Below, one piece after another: positions 54,393-64,000 of a stretch of DNA of 64,000 nt. The stretch covers positions 119,597 to 183,596 of the forward strand of contig NZ_JAHZSS010000006.1 in the NCBI RefSeq assembly GCF_019457915.1, written 5' to 3'. Position 1 is the first letter of the stretch; each line of letters opens with the position of its first letter. Source of the stretch: Neiella holothuriorum (GTDB lineage: Bacteria > Pseudomonadota > Gammaproteobacteria > Enterobacterales > Neiellaceae). A program made the position numbers and the translations under genes. A model generated the notes under the pieces. It was not told where the DNA came from and ran no database searches. It saw only the letters and a program-made list of their open reading frames with translations.

Positions 54393-55682
54393 TTACTCCA
54401 TTTCGTTCAATAACGCCGTCAGGCGAGTTGCTACGTCAGCCACAGGTAATTGCTCCTGCGGCTGCTGATGATTTCTTAAATGTTTAAGGCCAACGACACC
54501 GTCAGCCAATTCTTGCAGCCCTAAGATCAGGGCAAAACGAGCGCCACTTTTGTCCGCTCGCTTAAATTGCTTTTTCAGATTGCCGCCACCTAAATGCTGC
54601 ATAATGCGAACACCGGGTAACGCCGCACGTAACTGTTGCGCAAGCTTTAAACTTGGCGCCGTACAGTCATCGCCACTGGCCATGCAATAAATATCAACGG
54701 GAGCCGGCAAGTCTTCGAGTTTGCCAAGGGTTTCGAGCAATAACAGCAAACGTTCCATGCCCATAGCAAAGCCCACCGCAGTTGTTGCTTTGCCGCCAAG
54801 TTGCTCAACTAAGCCATCATAGCGGCCACCAGCACACACGGTGCCTTGCGCTCCCAGCGCATCGGTGACCCATTCAAACACGGTTTTGTTGTAATAATCC
54901 AGCCCGCGGACCAAGCGTTCATTGATTTGGTAACGAATCCCCAAAGCGTCCAGCAAATCACTTAACCGAGCCATGTGCTGACGGCTGTCATCATCGAGAT
55001 AATCTGACAATTTAGGAGCATCAACCAACAAGGCTTGCGTCGCTTCATTTTTACTATCCAGCACGCGCAGCGGGTTCGATAGTAAACGGCGCTTGCTGTC
55101 TTCGTCCAATTGCTCTTGATGCTCGGTTAAAAAGGCCACCAGCGCATCTTTGTAATCGGCGCGTGCTTGGTTAGAGCCAAGCGAATTTAGCTGCAATGTC
55201 ACTTGATCGGCAATACCAAAGTCTTGCCACATCTTGGCCGTCAGTTGAATAACTTCGGCATCAGCATCCGCACCAGACAAGCCATACAGTTCAACGCCAA
55301 ATTGATGAAACTGACGATAACGACCTTTTTGCGGGCGTTCGTGACGGAACATAGGGCCGATATACCACAACCGTTGCTCTTGGTTATACAACAAACCCGC
55401 TTGATTTCCGGCACGGACACAACTTGCGGTTCCTTCCGGACGCAACGTTAGGCTATCGCCGTTACGATCGTCAAAGGTGTACATCTCTTTTTCAACGATA
55501 TCGGTCACTTCACCAATAGAGCGCTTAAATAAATCGGTACTTTCAACCACTGGCGTACGGATCTCGGCATAGCCATAGCCCGCTACTAAATCACGCAGGT
55601 TTTGTTCAATAAATTGCCAAGCAGGAGACTGATCAGGAAGACAGTCGTTCATACCTCGAACGGCTTGAATTTGTTTCGCCAC
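54393..55682 (-). CDS. hisS: Histidyl-tRNA synthetase
   Basis: Class II aminoacyl-tRNA synthetase of 429 residues. Motif 2 region is [20 protein letters not shown], the histidine A loop is [14 protein letters not shown], and motif 3 is [14 protein letters not shown]. The anticodon-binding domain follows. It starts [20 protein letters not shown]. Length and order are standard. Confidence 0.98.
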   Translation of the reverse strand: MAKQIQAVRGMNDCLPDQSPAWQFIEQNLRDLVAGYGYAEIRTPVVESTDLFKRSIGEVTDIVEKEMYTFDDRNGDSLTLRPEGTASCVRAGNQAGLLYNQEQRLWYIGPMFRHERPQKGRYRQFHQFGVELYGLSGADADAEVIQLTAKMWQDFGIADQVTLQLNSLGSNQARADYKDALVAFLTEHQEQLDEDSKRRLLSNPLRVLDSKNEATQALLVDAPKLSDYLDDDSRQHMARLSDLLDALGIRYQINERLVRGLDYYNKTVFEWVTDALGAQGTVCAGGRYDGLVEQLGGKATTAVGFAMGMERLLLLLETLGKLEDLPAPVDIYCMASGDDCTAPSLKLAQQLRAALPGVRIMQHLGGGNLKKQFKRADKSGARFALILGLQELADGVVGLKHLRNHQQPQEQLPVADVATRLTALLNEME

Positions 55683-55733
55683 AGTAATGCACTACCTGAG
55701 AAAAGATAAATTAAGACCCGGCATTATAAGGAA

Positions 55734-55772
55734 GCCGGGCCGCAATACAAAATGCCCGCGTAAAACGAGCAT
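55734..55772 (-). terminator. Possible hairpins between ispG and hisS
   Basis: On the minus strand ATGCTCG / CGGGCAT (7 pairs, one wobble) is followed by TTTTGTATT; a further CCCGGC / GCCGGG pair lies beyond (55717-55739). Likely partial termination within the operon. Confidence 0.35.
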
Positions 55773-55780
55773 GAAACATT

Positions 55781-56902
55781 TTATGATTCGCTGACGTCGG
55801 TCACATCAATTCGATGATCTGGCTGCTCGCGAGTCAATCGGGCGCGAATGCGACTCTCGAGTTGATCCACCAAGTGGTCGTTGTCAAAGCGCTCTTTTTT
55901 ACGTTCACCATCTTCGTAAAAACCGCTGCGCTTGTGACCACCAGCCACACCAATATCAGACACCTGAGCTTCGCCTGGGCCATTTACGACGCAGCCGATG
56001 ACAGACACATCCATTGGCGTCACAACGTCTTCCAAACGCTGCTCCAGCTCATTGACCGTACCTATCACATCAAATTCCTGACGCGAACACGATGGGCAAG
56101 CAATGAAATTGATGCCACGAGCTCGAATGCGCAACGACTTAAGAATATCGAAACCAACTTTGATTTCTTCGATTGGATCCGCAGCAAGCGAGACACGAAG
56201 CGTGTCGCCAATACCGTCCGCTAGCAACATGCCAAGGCCAATCGCTGACTTCACAGAGCCCGCACGAGCGCCTCCGGCTTCAGTGATGCCGAGGTGCAAA
56301 GGCTGATCAATTTTCTTCGCCAGCAAGCGATAAGCATCAACAGCTAAGAACACATCCGATGCTTTGACACTGACTTTGAATTGGTCGTAATTGAGCTTAT
56401 CGAGGTAATCGACATGACGCATGGCCGATTCAACAAGTGCCTCAGGCGTTGGTTCACCATATTTTTCCTGCAAATCACGCTCGAGTGAGCCGCCATTTAC
56501 GCCAATACGAATCGGAATATTGCGCTCACGAGCGGCATCAACCACGGCTTTAACGCGATCTTCACGGCCAATATTGCCTGGATTAATTCGCAAGCAATCG
56601 ACACCATATTCAGCCACTTTGAGGGCAATTCGATAATCAAAATGAATATCCGCCACCAGCGGCACATCCACTTGCTGCTTAATCGCTTTAAAAGCTTCGG
56701 CAGCATCCATGGTTGGTACAGAGACGCGAACAATATCAGCGCCTACATTTTCCAGCGCTCTAATTTGCGCAACCGTGGCATCAATATCAGTGGTCAACGT
56801 ATTAGTCATGGACTGCACTGCGATTGGCGCACCATCACCGATGGGGACATTACCAACCATAATGCGGGTCGATTTGCGGCGTTGTATCGGATTCTCAATC
56901 AT
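55781..56902 (-). CDS. ispG: 4-hydroxy-3-methylbut-2-en-1-yl diphosphate synthase IspG
   Basis: Iron-sulfur enzyme of the MEP isoprenoid pathway. The 373-residue protein has the TIM-barrel start [20 protein letters not shown]. Cluster cysteines lie in [13 protein letters not shown] (about 269 and 272) and [11 protein letters not shown] (about 304). Length is standard. It lies between rodZ and hisS. Confidence 0.98.
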   Translation of the reverse strand: MIENPIQRRKSTRIMVGNVPIGDGAPIAVQSMTNTLTTDIDATVAQIRALENVGADIVRVSVPTMDAAEAFKAIKQQVDVPLVADIHFDYRIALKVAEYGVDCLRINPGNIGREDRVKAVVDAARERNIPIRIGVNGGSLERDLQEKYGEPTPEALVESAMRHVDYLDKLNYDQFKVSVKASDVFLAVDAYRLLAKKIDQPLHLGITEAGGARAGSVKSAIGLGMLLADGIGDTLRVSLAADPIEEIKVGFDILKSLRIRARGINFIACPSCSRQEFDVIGTVNELEQRLEDVVTPMDVSVIGCVVNGPGEAQVSDIGVAGGHKRSGFYEDGERKKERFDNDHLVDQLESRIRARLTREQPDHRIDVTDVSES

Positions 56903-56919
56903 GATGTCACTCTTTAATA

Positions 56920-57957
56920 TCAGCCGGCAGGAAACGTTAACCGCAATGTTTTGAGCGGATTGGTCACTTCAAATGGGTACAGTTCACCTTGGTATTCTAT
57001 CGTGACCGCGTCTGGCACGCCAAATATCGCGCTAAAAGGTGGCACGCCTTCAAACATAACATCGCGCGATGCCGTTTTTACGCCCTCGGCCACAACTTGC
57101 CCTGTGGCATCTTCAACACGCATCCAACAATCTTTCGACAAGATTAAGCGAACTGATGCTAACTCGTCTTGCACCGGCGACTGTTGTGTCGCTAATGCCT
57201 GTTCGGCTTGTTGCAGTGACGTTTCTTCAGCACTCGTCGCCATTGCATCGTCGGTAGCATCTACAACGGGGGCGCTTGAATCATCGCTTTCTAACTCGTT
57301 GCTGATGGCATTGTCCGCCAGCGATGTGTCCGCATCTGGCTGAGGCGCATCCATTAGGGGCGCTTCAGATAACGCTGCGCTTTCATCCAAACTGTCATCC
57401 GACGATAGCTCTTGCGCCATCGTAGCAGGCCCACTTACGGGAGCTTCTACTGCTGCCTTCGATTGGGATTGCACCAACTCATCAAGTGCATCAGCGACTT
57501 GCTCGGAAGTACTTGGCACGGAGGTCGACTCAGAGAGTTGCGTTGCCAGTTGGCTTTGTTGTTGTTTTTGCCACCACCACGCGACGAGGCAGGCGACAAG
57601 CACTAACACGATGACGTAAGTAAGCCACATCACCCGGCTATCGGAGCGCTCTGTTGACGTACGATTAGAGAAGCTCTGCATGTTGGCTTGTACAGCCTCG
57701 CCTTTGTAGGCTTGCAGAACTTGATCTTCAGTCAAACCAACAAGTCGAGCATAGGCACGTAAATAACCGCGAACAAAGGTTGCCGAAGGCAAACTGGCTT
57801 CATCATCTTCGTCGATGGCAATAATCACATTTGCGCGCAGGTTTAGGCGTGCAGCAACATCTTCAACGGAGAGCTGCATTTGTTTGCGAGCGTCACTCAG
57901 GATTTTTCCTGCGGTCTCGGGAGCCGCTTTTACTTGCGGTTCGATCTCATCCTTCAT
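56920..57957 (-). CDS. rodZ: Cytoskeletal shape protein RodZ
   Basis: Links MreB to the membrane in cell-shape control. The 345-residue protein has an N-terminal helix-turn-helix ([35 protein letters not shown]), one membrane segment ([18 protein letters not shown]), a long acidic Ser/Ala/Glu linker, and a C-terminal beta domain ([20 protein letters not shown]). It begins 11 bases before the end of pilW. Confidence 0.94.
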   Translation of the reverse strand: MKDEIEPQVKAAPETAGKILSDARKQMQLSVEDVAARLNLRANVIIAIDEDDEASLPSATFVRGYLRAYARLVGLTEDQVLQAYKGEAVQANMQSFSNRTSTERSDSRVMWLTYVIVLVLVACLVAWWWQKQQQSQLATQLSESTSVPSTSEQVADALDELVQSQSKAAVEAPVSGPATMAQELSSDDSLDESAALSEAPLMDAPQPDADTSLADNAISNELESDDSSAPVVDATDDAMATSAEETSLQQAEQALATQQSPVQDELASVRLILSKDCWMRVEDATGQVVAEGVKTASRDVMFEGVPPFSAIFGVPDAVTIEYQGELYPFEVTNPLKTLRLTFPAG

Positions 57958-58741
57958 GATCGGTTCCTTGGTTTGCTTCGGTCAATTCCGCCATTAACGC
58001 ATCATAGGTTTGTGGGTATCTGGCTTGTAGAATCAACCTGTATTTCTGAATATTTTTGGGGTCCTGGCGCTGATCGGCCAAACGATAACCCAACACAGCA
58101 CTATCCATATTGATGGAGTTTCGATTTAAATATCGATTAAAATAGAATTCTGCTGAGTCTAATAAATTCAATTGTAAATTCGCTTCGGTCAACCCTAATA
58201 GCGTGCGCGGACGTGACGCATCGTAACTCAGTACTTTATCAAAGTAGCTGCGGGCCTGCTCCGCTTGATCTTGGCTCAGTGAGCATAAGCCGGCGTTCTC
58301 ATAAGCGTCGGCCACACGAATGTAGCTCGGCTCTCGTACCGCTTTAATGAACTGTTCCATGGCTTCGTCATAACGTTCTTGCTGGCACAAAAACACCCCG
58401 TAATTATTCATGGTGCTGCCATCGTTAGGGCCATAGCGCAATGCTTTTTGATAAGACGCCTCTGCCAACTCAGACTCATTTACGCGTTGATAGTAATAGG
58501 CAAGTGAATAATGAACTTCAGCCAGTTCAGGGGCATGTTGGAGAGCTCTGGTGAGATTGTATTTCGCTTGCGCAGCATCGCCATTTTGTAAATAGCGCAG
58601 GCCGAGAGCAACCCGTGTTCGGGCTGCTTCAATCGGATCGGACTGTTGTTCAATCACTTTTTTGTTGCTGCCGGCGATTCGCGTTTCGGTAACGCAACCG
58701 AACAAACAGAAAGCCGCGCACAACATTAGAAAATAGCGCAT
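57947..58741 (-). CDS. pilW: Type IV pilus biogenesis lipoprotein PilW/PilF (TPR)
   Basis: Outer-membrane TPR lipoprotein that helps the PilQ secretin assemble. The 264-residue protein has a lipobox (FCLFGC) and TPR repeats such as ARTRVALGLRYLQNGDAAQA, LAEVHYSLAYYYQRVNESEL and TMNNYGVFLCQQERYDEAME. Its position before rodZ is conserved. No other pilus genes are in the window. Confidence 0.9.
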   Translation of the reverse strand: MRYFLMLCAAFCLFGCVTETRIAGSNKKVIEQQSDPIEAARTRVALGLRYLQNGDAAQAKYNLTRALQHAPELAEVHYSLAYYYQRVNESELAEASYQKALRYGPNDGSTMNNYGVFLCQQERYDEAMEQFIKAVREPSYIRVADAYENAGLCSLSQDQAEQARSYFDKVLSYDASRPRTLLGLTEANLQLNLLDSAEFYFNRYLNRNSINMDSAVLGYRLADQRQDPKNIQKYRLILQARYPQTYDALMAELTEANQGTDHEG

Positions 58742-58766
58742 TAATTTGGTGTTAACTCAGCGTGAA

Positions 58767-59885
58767 TTACAGCATTTTGACTGAAATGTCATCGCCTTGC
58801 ATCCGTTTTTTCAGCGTTCTCTTAGTTCTGTCAACTACGTCACCTGCGAGCTGACCACAAGCCGCGTCAATATCGTCCCCTCGAGTCTTACGCACAATCA
58901 CGGTATAACCGTGCTCCATCAAGACTTTGGCGAAGCGATCGATGCGTGAATTAGAGGAGCGACCGTAAGGTGCTTCTGGGAATGGGTTCCACGGGATTAA
59001 ATTAATTTTACAGGGTGTATTCTTCATCAAACGTGCTAATTCATGGGCCTGATCGGTGCTGTCGTTAACGTGATCTAGCATCACGTACTCAACGGTCACC
59101 TTCCCTTGATTGGCATTGGACTTGCTCAGGTAATTACGCACGGAGCCAAGAAATGACTCAATATTGTATTTCTTGTTGATTGGCACAATTTCGTCACGCA
59201 GTTTGTCATTCGTTGCGTGTAACGAGATAGCTAAGGCCACATCGATCTGGTCGGCCAACTTATCAAGCGCAGGCACAACCCCAGACGTACTGAGGGTGAC
59301 GCGACGTTTAGACAAACCGAAGCCGAAATCTTCCATCATCAATTCCATCGCAGGAATGACGTTTTTAACGTTAAGCAAAGGCTCGCCCATGCCCATCATC
59401 ACCACGTTGGTGATAGGTCGGTCATCATTTAATGCCGCGGGGCCAATTATTTTTGCTGCCCGCCAAACCTGACCAATAATTTCAGAGACCGATAAATTAC
59501 GGTTAAAGCCTTGTTGAGCTGTAGAGCAAAAGGTGCATTCCAAGGCACAACCTACTTGCGATGAAACACACAGTGTGGCTCGGCCTTCTTCGGGAATATA
59601 GACGGTTTCAACTTCTTGCCCGCCGGCTACAGTAAGCGCCCACTTAATCGTGCCATCAGCGCTACGCTGCTCGGTCGCCACTTCTGGCGCTTTAATTTCC
59701 GCGCGATCTGCCAACTTTTGACGCAACGTTTTGTTGATGTTGGTCATTTGCTCAAAATCGTCATATCCGAAGTGATACATCCACTTCATCAACTGATCAG
59801 CACGAAACGGCTTCTCGCCCATTTCGACGAAAAACTCCCGCAGTTGCTGACGACTGAGGTCTAGTAAGTTGATTTTTTCTGCCAC
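58767..59885 (-). CDS. rlmN: Dual-specificity 23S rRNA/tRNA adenine-C2 methyltransferase RlmN
   Basis: Radical SAM enzyme that methylates A2503 of 23S rRNA and A37 of some tRNAs. It has about 372 residues from GTG at 59883-59885. The CxxxCxxC cluster is in [16 protein letters not shown], with the second catalytic Cys in [16 protein letters not shown] lies 7 bases before that GTG, which gives the usual [14 protein letters not shown] start. An upstream ATG (59936) gives 17 more residues. Confidence 0.95.
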   Translation of the reverse strand: MAEKINLLDLSRQQLREFFVEMGEKPFRADQLMKWMYHFGYDDFEQMTNINKTLRQKLADRAEIKAPEVATEQRSADGTIKWALTVAGGQEVETVYIPEEGRATLCVSSQVGCALECTFCSTAQQGFNRNLSVSEIIGQVWRAAKIIGPAALNDDRPITNVVMMGMGEPLLNVKNVIPAMELMMEDFGFGLSKRRVTLSTSGVVPALDKLADQIDVALAISLHATNDKLRDEIVPINKKYNIESFLGSVRNYLSKSNANQGKVTVEYVMLDHVNDSTDQAHELARLMKNTPCKINLIPWNPFPEAPYGRSSNSRIDRFAKVLMEHGYTVIVRKTRGDDIDAACGQLAGDVVDRTKRTLKKRMQGDDISVKML

Positions 59886-59991
59886 GCGATAACCCTTTTT
59901 ATACCCGCCCCACATTTGGGGCGCGGAATTGTACAAATTTTAGCATGGCATTGCTAGGCGCTTCGCATTGCGGTGTTCAGCTGGCTTTACG

Positions 59992-60627
59992 TTACGCCAA
60001 AAACTCCGCTCGCGTCTTTGAGCTACTCTTAAAAACGCCGCCCAAAGCCGTTGTTTCCGTTGTGGAATTTGCATCCATCACGCCACGCGATTTAACACAG
60101 TAATGAGTTGCATTAATCGTCACAGCAACATCCTGAGTGTCGAGCAATGTTTGTAAGGCGATGAGAATTTGCCGCGTTAAGCGTTCTTGAACCTGCGGCC
60201 GCTGCGCAAAGAAACGTACGATGCGATTTATCTTCGACAATCCAATGACGTTGTTGCGCGGAATGTAGGCCACCTTGGCATAGCCATCAATGGTTACAAA
60301 GTGGTGCTCGCAGGTGCTGGTAACGGCAATGTCGCGGATCTTGACCATTTCGTCGCAACCCATTTTGTTATCGATCTGAGTGATTTTTGGAAAGTTGCCG
60401 TAGTCTAAGCCGCAGAAAATTTCATCGACATACATTTTCGCAATGCGGTGGGGCGTTTCGGCTAAGCTGTCATCGCTGAGATCTAATCCAAGAGTTTGCA
60501 CGACCTTGGTCATGTGCTGACGAATGGCTTGGTACTTCTTTTCTCGATCAAGCCCATTGTCTTGCAATGGTGACTCTAATCCGGCATCCAGCAGGGCTCG
60601 CTGAACTGCCTTTGCTTGTTCCAGCAT
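59992..60627 (-). CDS. folE: GTP cyclohydrolase I
   Basis: Converts GTP to dihydroneopterin triphosphate, first step of folate and tetrahydrobiopterin/monapterin synthesis. From the ATG at 60625-60627 it has 211 residues. [20 protein letters not shown], the zinc site [10 protein letters not shown], the loop [20 protein letters not shown] and HYCVKSRGV are all present. AAGG lies 6 bases before this third ATG of a triple-ATG run. It is divergent from folM. Confidence 0.96.
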   Translation of the reverse strand: MLEQAKAVQRALLDAGLESPLQDNGLDREKKYQAIRQHMTKVVQTLGLDLSDDSLAETPHRIAKMYVDEIFCGLDYGNFPKITQIDNKMGCDEMVKIRDIAVTSTCEHHFVTIDGYAKVAYIPRNNVIGLSKINRIVRFFAQRPQVQERLTRQILIALQTLLDTQDVAVTINATHYCVKSRGVMDANSTTETTALGGVFKSSSKTRAEFLA

Positions 60628-60815
60628 CATCATCCTTTTTTCTCTCATTGTTGTTTTATGTTTGGATGTACGCAAATGACTGCAAGGAAGATTGATCACA
60701 ACTGCGATTTAACTCGTTTACCTTCAGCACAAAACAGCCATAGACTTGATGAAGTCTATATCAACGGGGCCAAAGCGCCTGTTTTGGCTCAAAAACCCAA
60801 GTTTTAGGAAATCAG

Positions 60816-61547
60816 ATGACATCAACGTCAAAGCAAAAAATAGAGCAAGCTGTAGTGATTACAGGCGGCGGCCAACGGGTAGGTCTCGCTTTAGCTTTGG
60901 CACTGAAGCAACAAGGTTATGAGGTGATTGTCAGTTATCGTTCTGACAAGCCCGGCGTGCAGCAGTTGAAGCAAGCCGGCGTAATAACACTGCAAGCGGA
61001 CTTTTCAGAACAAGCTGGTATTGAACAGTTTATCAATGAGCTTGACGCATGCTGTAGCTCGGTCCGAGCGTTAATCCACAATGCATCCGATTGGCTGCCA
61101 GAAAGCAAGGCAAGCTCACCCGCAGTAGCTATGGCCCAGATGATGCAAATCCATGCGATGGTGCCTTATCAGTTGAATCTAGCCTTTGCCGAGAAGTTAA
61201 AACTGAAAGGCCCAGGCGATATTATTCACATGAGTGATTATGTGGTTAAAACCGGTAGCCAAAAACATATTGCTTATGCGGCCAGTAAAGCCGCTCTGCA
61301 GAACATGACGCTGTCATTTGCGTCCTTGCTAGCGCCGCAAATTAAGGTCAACACCATAGCGCCGGGGCTAATCATGTTTAACCAGCATGATGATGAAGCC
61401 TATCGCCAAAAGGCCAAAGCCAAATCATTGCTGCAAATCGAACCGGGCGCTGAGGTGATTATTGAGACCGTCAATTACATCCTCACCAATCGCTATCTGA
61501 CAGGCAGTTGCATTGACTTAGATGGCGGCCGCTCACTCGCCCGTTGA
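60816..61547 (+). CDS. folM: Dihydromonapterin reductase FolM
   Basis: NADPH-dependent SDR that reduces dihydromonapterin and, weakly, dihydrofolate. The 243-residue protein has the cofactor loop VVITGGGQRVGLALALAL, ALIHNASDW, the catalytic HIAYAASKAALQNMT and the FolM-type APGLIMFNQHDDEAYRQKAK. Its divergent position next to folE supports a joint role in pterin metabolism. Confidence 0.92.
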   Translation: MTSTSKQKIEQAVVITGGGQRVGLALALALKQQGYEVIVSYRSDKPGVQQLKQAGVITLQADFSEQAGIEQFINELDACCSSVRALIHNASDWLPESKASSPAVAMAQMMQIHAMVPYQLNLAFAEKLKLKGPGDIIHMSDYVVKTGSQKHIAYAASKAALQNMTLSFASLLAPQIKVNTIAPGLIMFNQHDDEAYRQKAKAKSLLQIEPGAEVIIETVNYILTNRYLTGSCIDLDGGRSLAR

Positions 61548-62018
61548 TGCGGTTTGCTGCTCTTCAAGTAATTTGGCGCGTACTTTCATAATCACTTGGC
61601 CGTAGTTGTTTTCGCCACGGCGATCCCGTCCACAACCCCAAAAGTAATCATACGAATCGTCCTCAACCAGCAACTTTTCACCCGTATCCAAAATCGCCGC
61701 AGCCACCTCGGGATGGCTCTTGGCACTAATGTAAACCGCTCGAGTCATCACCACGACTTGTATTTTGCTCCAATTGGATTTGGGTCTACGGTACCAGCGC
61801 GAGCCAATTTTCGCGGCTTGCTCCGCGGTAGGTGCCTGACAAATACGTTCTCGAAGGACGTCGCTATCAAACTTCATCGCTTGAAAATAATGTTCAATAC
61901 TCGGCCACGTATGACCATCGAGCTCAAAGGAACGTAAGCCATGACTCGAAAGTAAATGCTCACATTCATAGCGTGAGAAATAAATTTGGTCGTTTGTGTT
62001 TTCGTGTGGAAACAGCAT
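61533..62018 (-). CDS. NADAR-family protein (YbiA-like)
   Basis: A 161-residue NADAR protein; known members cleave N-glycosidic bonds in early riboflavin intermediates or ADP-ribosyl nucleic acids. It has FSRYECEHLLSSHGLRSFEL, the family motif WPSIEHYFQAMKF, and YDYFWGCGRDRRGENNYGQV. It overlaps the folM end by 15 bases on the other strand. No riboflavin gene or toxin partner is next to it. Confidence 0.88.
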   Translation of the reverse strand: MLFPHENTNDQIYFSRYECEHLLSSHGLRSFELDGHTWPSIEHYFQAMKFDSDVLRERICQAPTAEQAAKIGSRWYRRPKSNWSKIQVVVMTRAVYISAKSHPEVAAAILDTGEKLLVEDDSYDYFWGCGRDRRGENNYGQVIMKVRAKLLEEQQTASTGE

Positions 62019-62052
62019 AAATTAACTCTGTAGGGCAGTTTTTTGCGGGTTG

Positions 62053-62610
62053 CTACCAACCCGGCACATCGGCAAACATCGTCTGCACATATAAGTTAGC
62101 CGACTCGACTTTCTCATCCACCGTTGATTTGCGGACGCGCTTTTTACCGATACTGCGAAATACCACTCGGTTCTCATTTGGGTCGACCAAATCAATCAAC
62201 AGTTGGCCTTCGGTAAACTGGTCAACATCAATATCGTTACCCCAGCCGGCGCCCCAATGGCGTCGATGATAACGGCCATAGTAATTGAAGTTGTTATGGT
62301 AACTGCGAATGCGAGTTCGGTCTTTGCTGGTAAGGTGATAGGAAACGAGGATCTCGGCTTCATCGCGAGCAACGGCGGTCATGCCACGCATTTGCAGTGC
62401 ATTGTTAATCGCGTCTTCGAGGCGCTGCTCATCTAAGCTTGTACCGGCCTGCCCCTCATAGGTCTCACCGTTGGCGGGAATAAGATAATAGGTTTTAATT
62501 GCGACAAAATTGAATTCATCGGTGTAATCCGATTCAATGTTCGGGGTGCTTGCACAGCCAAACAATACGATGCAAATCAATAACAGCAACCCGTTCGTTA
62601 ACCGCTTCAT
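62053..62610 (-). CDS. DUF4136-family lipoprotein
   Basis: A 185-residue lipoprotein precursor. The lipobox is VLFGC after a hydrophobic stretch (LLLLICIVLFGC). The mature part begins ASTPNIESDYTDEFNFVAIK and contains DEAEILVSYHLTSKDRTRIR, fitting DUF4136 proteins of unknown role. The ATG at 62608-62610 has GGAG 5 bases before it; the longer frame is not supported. A His/Tyr/Arg-rich stretch (GRYHRRHWGAGWGN) is notable. Confidence 0.85.
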   Translation of the reverse strand: MKRLTNGLLLLICIVLFGCASTPNIESDYTDEFNFVAIKTYYLIPANGETYEGQAGTSLDEQRLEDAINNALQMRGMTAVARDEAEILVSYHLTSKDRTRIRSYHNNFNYYGRYHRRHWGAGWGNDIDVDQFTEGQLLIDLVDPNENRVVFRSIGKKRVRKSTVDEKVESANLYVQTMFADVPGW

Positions 62611-62777
62611 TACTTCTCCCTGTTTTCTCCAACTAACAACTTGGAGACTATACCGAAACATTCAACCTGACTAGTGGCAATCGAACTTAACTCGGATTAG
62701 ATAGAAGAGTTTAAGGCCGGCATTGTTGGGCGAAAAGTTTAGCTGCATGTTCAAATAGTTATGATGCGACCACGAAC

Positions 62778-62796
62778 AACAACCATTATCATTAAC
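62778..62796 (-). promoter_or_regulatory. Candidate Fur box before the bacterioferritin genes
   Basis: The minus strand reads GTTAATGATAATGGTTGTT, 14 of 19 matches to GATAATGATAATCATTATC. It lies about 120 bases before the first bfr gene and fits iron control; this is a by-eye match. Confidence 0.5.
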
Positions 62797-62914
62797 AAGC
62801 GCATGATATTAAAGGTTTTTTTGTTGTTCCAAATCAATTTTTGGACTAAGCTTTGGCTTAGATATTGATGGAACCACCCTATCCAGTCGGAAAGACGCAT
62901 TCCCGGGAGAGACC

Positions 62915-63379
62915 ATGCTAGGCGACAAACAAGTGATTCAGGCTCTGAACCGAGTCCTAACCAGTGAACTGACCTCAATCAATCAATACTTCTTGCACGC
63001 AAGAATGTTTAAGAATTGGGGATTCTCAAAGCTTAATGAAAAAGCGTATAAAAAATCGATCAAGGACATGAAGCAAGCCGATGACATCATCGAGCGCATC
63101 TTGTTTCTTGAAGGCCTTCCCAACCTTCAGCAACTCGGTCATTTACGCATCGGTGAGCACCCAGAAGAAATGCTCGCATGCGACATGGAATTCGAGACCG
63201 AGCAATTGCCAGCGCTTCGTGAAGCGATTGCCTTGTGTGAAGAAAAGGCCGATTACGTATCTCGCCAGTTACTTGAAGAATTACTGGAAGATGAAGAAGA
63301 ACACTTAGATTGGCTGGAAACCCAGCAACACCAAATCAAAGAACTTGGTTTAGAAAAATACTTACAGGCTCAACTCTAA
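62915..63379 (+). CDS. bfr: Bacterioferritin subunit, haem-ligand type
   Basis: A 154-residue four-helix ferritin subunit. It keeps Met52 (IKDMKQADD), which ligates haem between two subunits. Of the diiron ligands it has Glu18, Glu94, Glu127 and His130, but Asp51 replaces Glu and Gln54 replaces His, so the ferroxidase site is probably weakened. It is paired with the gene 21 bases downstream, which has the opposite pattern. Confidence 0.93.
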   Translation: MLGDKQVIQALNRVLTSELTSINQYFLHARMFKNWGFSKLNEKAYKKSIKDMKQADDIIERILFLEGLPNLQQLGHLRIGEHPEEMLACDMEFETEQLPALREAIALCEEKADYVSRQLLEELLEDEEEHLDWLETQQHQIKELGLEKYLQAQL

Positions 63380-63400
63380 CGTGGCCAAAGGAGAACAAAA

Positions 63401-63868
63401 ATGAAAGGTAGCCCAAACGTTATCGATTCCTTAAATCGCCTGCTGGCTGCAGAGCTTGCTGCGATGGATCAGTACTTCATTCACTCAGAAATGTATGCCG
63501 ACTGGGGCCTAACAAAGCTCTACGATCGTATTTCTCATGAGTTTGATGATGAAAAAGGCCACGCCAAACTGTTAATCGAGCGCATCTTGTTTTTGGAAGG
63601 TACGCCGTGCATGACCAAACGTGATGACTTGCGTATTGGCAGTGACGTTGAAGCGATGCTGCAAGCCGATCTCGATCTGGAATACGATGTCGCTGAAGCA
63701 TTACGAGATGTGATTGATACGTGTGAGAAAGAGCGCGACTATCAAACCCGTAGCATCCTTGAAAAACTACTTGAAGACACCGAGCAAGATCATGCTTACT
63801 GGTTAGAGCAGCAGCTCGGCCTGATCAAACGCATCGGCTTGGCAAACTATCAGCAGTCCATGATGTAG
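63401..63868 (+). CDS. bfr: Bacterioferritin subunit, ferroxidase type
   Basis: A 155-residue ferritin subunit. Ferroxidase ligands Glu18, Glu51, His54, Glu94, Glu128 and His131 are present ([29 protein letters not shown]), but position 52 is Lys, not the haem-binding Met. It lies 21 bases after the first bfr gene with a GGAG site before its ATG. The two likely form a mixed 24-mer, as known for paired bacterioferritins in other proteobacteria. Confidence 0.93.
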   Translation: MKGSPNVIDSLNRLLAAELAAMDQYFIHSEMYADWGLTKLYDRISHEFDDEKGHAKLLIERILFLEGTPCMTKRDDLRIGSDVEAMLQADLDLEYDVAEALRDVIDTCEKERDYQTRSILEKLLEDTEQDHAYWLEQQLGLIKRIGLANYQQSMM

Positions 63869-63885
63869 TCGCCAGTTCGTCGAAC

Positions 63886-63915
63886 AAAAAAGCCACCGAT
63901 ACGGTGGCTTTTTTT
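63886..63915 (+). terminator. Terminator after the bfr pair
   Basis: AAAAAAGCCACCG-ATA-CGGTGGCTTTTTT: a long stem with a 3-base loop and T run. It lies 17 bases past the second bfr stop. Confidence 0.9.
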
Positions 63916-63922
63916 GTGCAGC

Positions 63923-64000
63923 CTGTCCCGTCCTGAAATAGGTTTACACATTGGAGACCTATGATGGAAAAGCGAATCCCTTCAAAAACAAAGCGCACTC
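63923..64000 (+). mobile_element. Possible left end of an insertion sequence, truncated by the window
   Basis: After the bfr terminator comes CTGTCCCGTCCTGAAATAGG, then GGAGACCT and ATGATGGAAAAGCG, a frame (MMEKRIPSKTKRT...) open to the right edge with a GGAG ribosome-binding site. The short spacer-plus-start layout resembles a transposase gene at an IS end. The inverted repeat partner is outside the window, so this is tentative. Confidence 0.35.

Noticed and set aside
1..64000. CRISPR arrays, rRNA, tRNA, prophage, toxin-antitoxin or restriction genes
   Set aside because: No regularly spaced repeats or recognisable RNA or defence genes were found in reading the window.

Overview
The window looks like a chromosomal segment of a motile marine-type gammaproteobacterium, probably Alteromonadales or a close relative. 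This rests on gene order (purL-mltF-tadA; guaB-guaA; xseA-yfgJ-der-bamB-yfgM-hisS-ispG-rodZ-pilW-rlmN), on a polar-type flagellar cluster with sigma-54 and sigma-28 promoters, and on a tandem bacterioferritin pair. No rRNA, tRNA, CRISPR array or prophage was seen. The only hint of a mobile element is the last ~75 bases.

Region 1 (1-21.8 kb) is a flagellin glycosylation island. Two similar flagellin genes, both on the minus strand, flank it: one truncated by the left edge, one at 20.2-21.8 kb. A plus-strand operon (1.6-8.2 kb) encodes a DegT-type sugar aminotransferase, a WbqC-like protein, an adenylating ligase, a hexapeptide acyltransferase, an acyl carrier protein, a short-chain reductase, a GNAT acyltransferase and a methyltransferase. 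Together these read as a pathway that makes an unusual acyl group on a small carrier protein and attaches it to an amino sugar. A convergent minus-strand operon (15.6-8.3 kb) encodes glucose-1-phosphate cytidylyltransferase, CDP-glucose 4,6-dehydratase, a GT2-like glycosyltransferase, an RfbC-type epimerase, a sugar reductase, a methyltransferase-GT2 fusion, a beta-propeller glycosidase-like protein and a second methyltransferase. This suggests a CDP-6-deoxyhexose branch. A 1499-residue protein with TPR - GT41 (O-GlcNAc-transferase type) - TPR order lies directly downstream of the second flagellin and is the best candidate for the protein O-glycosyltransferase.

Region 2 (21.9-36.3 kb) holds structural and regulatory flagellar genes. 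flgL, K, J, I, H, G, F form one minus-strand operon behind a sigma-54 type promoter. flgE, D, C, B form a second one behind another. cheR and cheV follow on the same strand. Divergent flgA has its own sigma-54 type promoter, and flgMN has a sigma-28 type promoter. The expected hierarchy is sigma-54 for hook-basal body genes and sigma-28, held by FlgM, for flagellin.

Region 3 (36.3-64 kb) is housekeeping: hpf, pheA behind a complete Phe leader-peptide attenuator, purL, mltF, tadA, guaBA, xseA, the der-to-rlmN block, folE/folM, a NADAR protein, a DUF4136 lipoprotein and two bacterioferritin subunits with complementary haem and ferroxidase residues. Two small unannotated ORFs (34 and 44 codons) are described. 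The least ordinary features are the TPR-GT41-TPR protein, the carrier-protein-dependent sugar acylation cassette, and the way the whole island sits between two flagellin genes.
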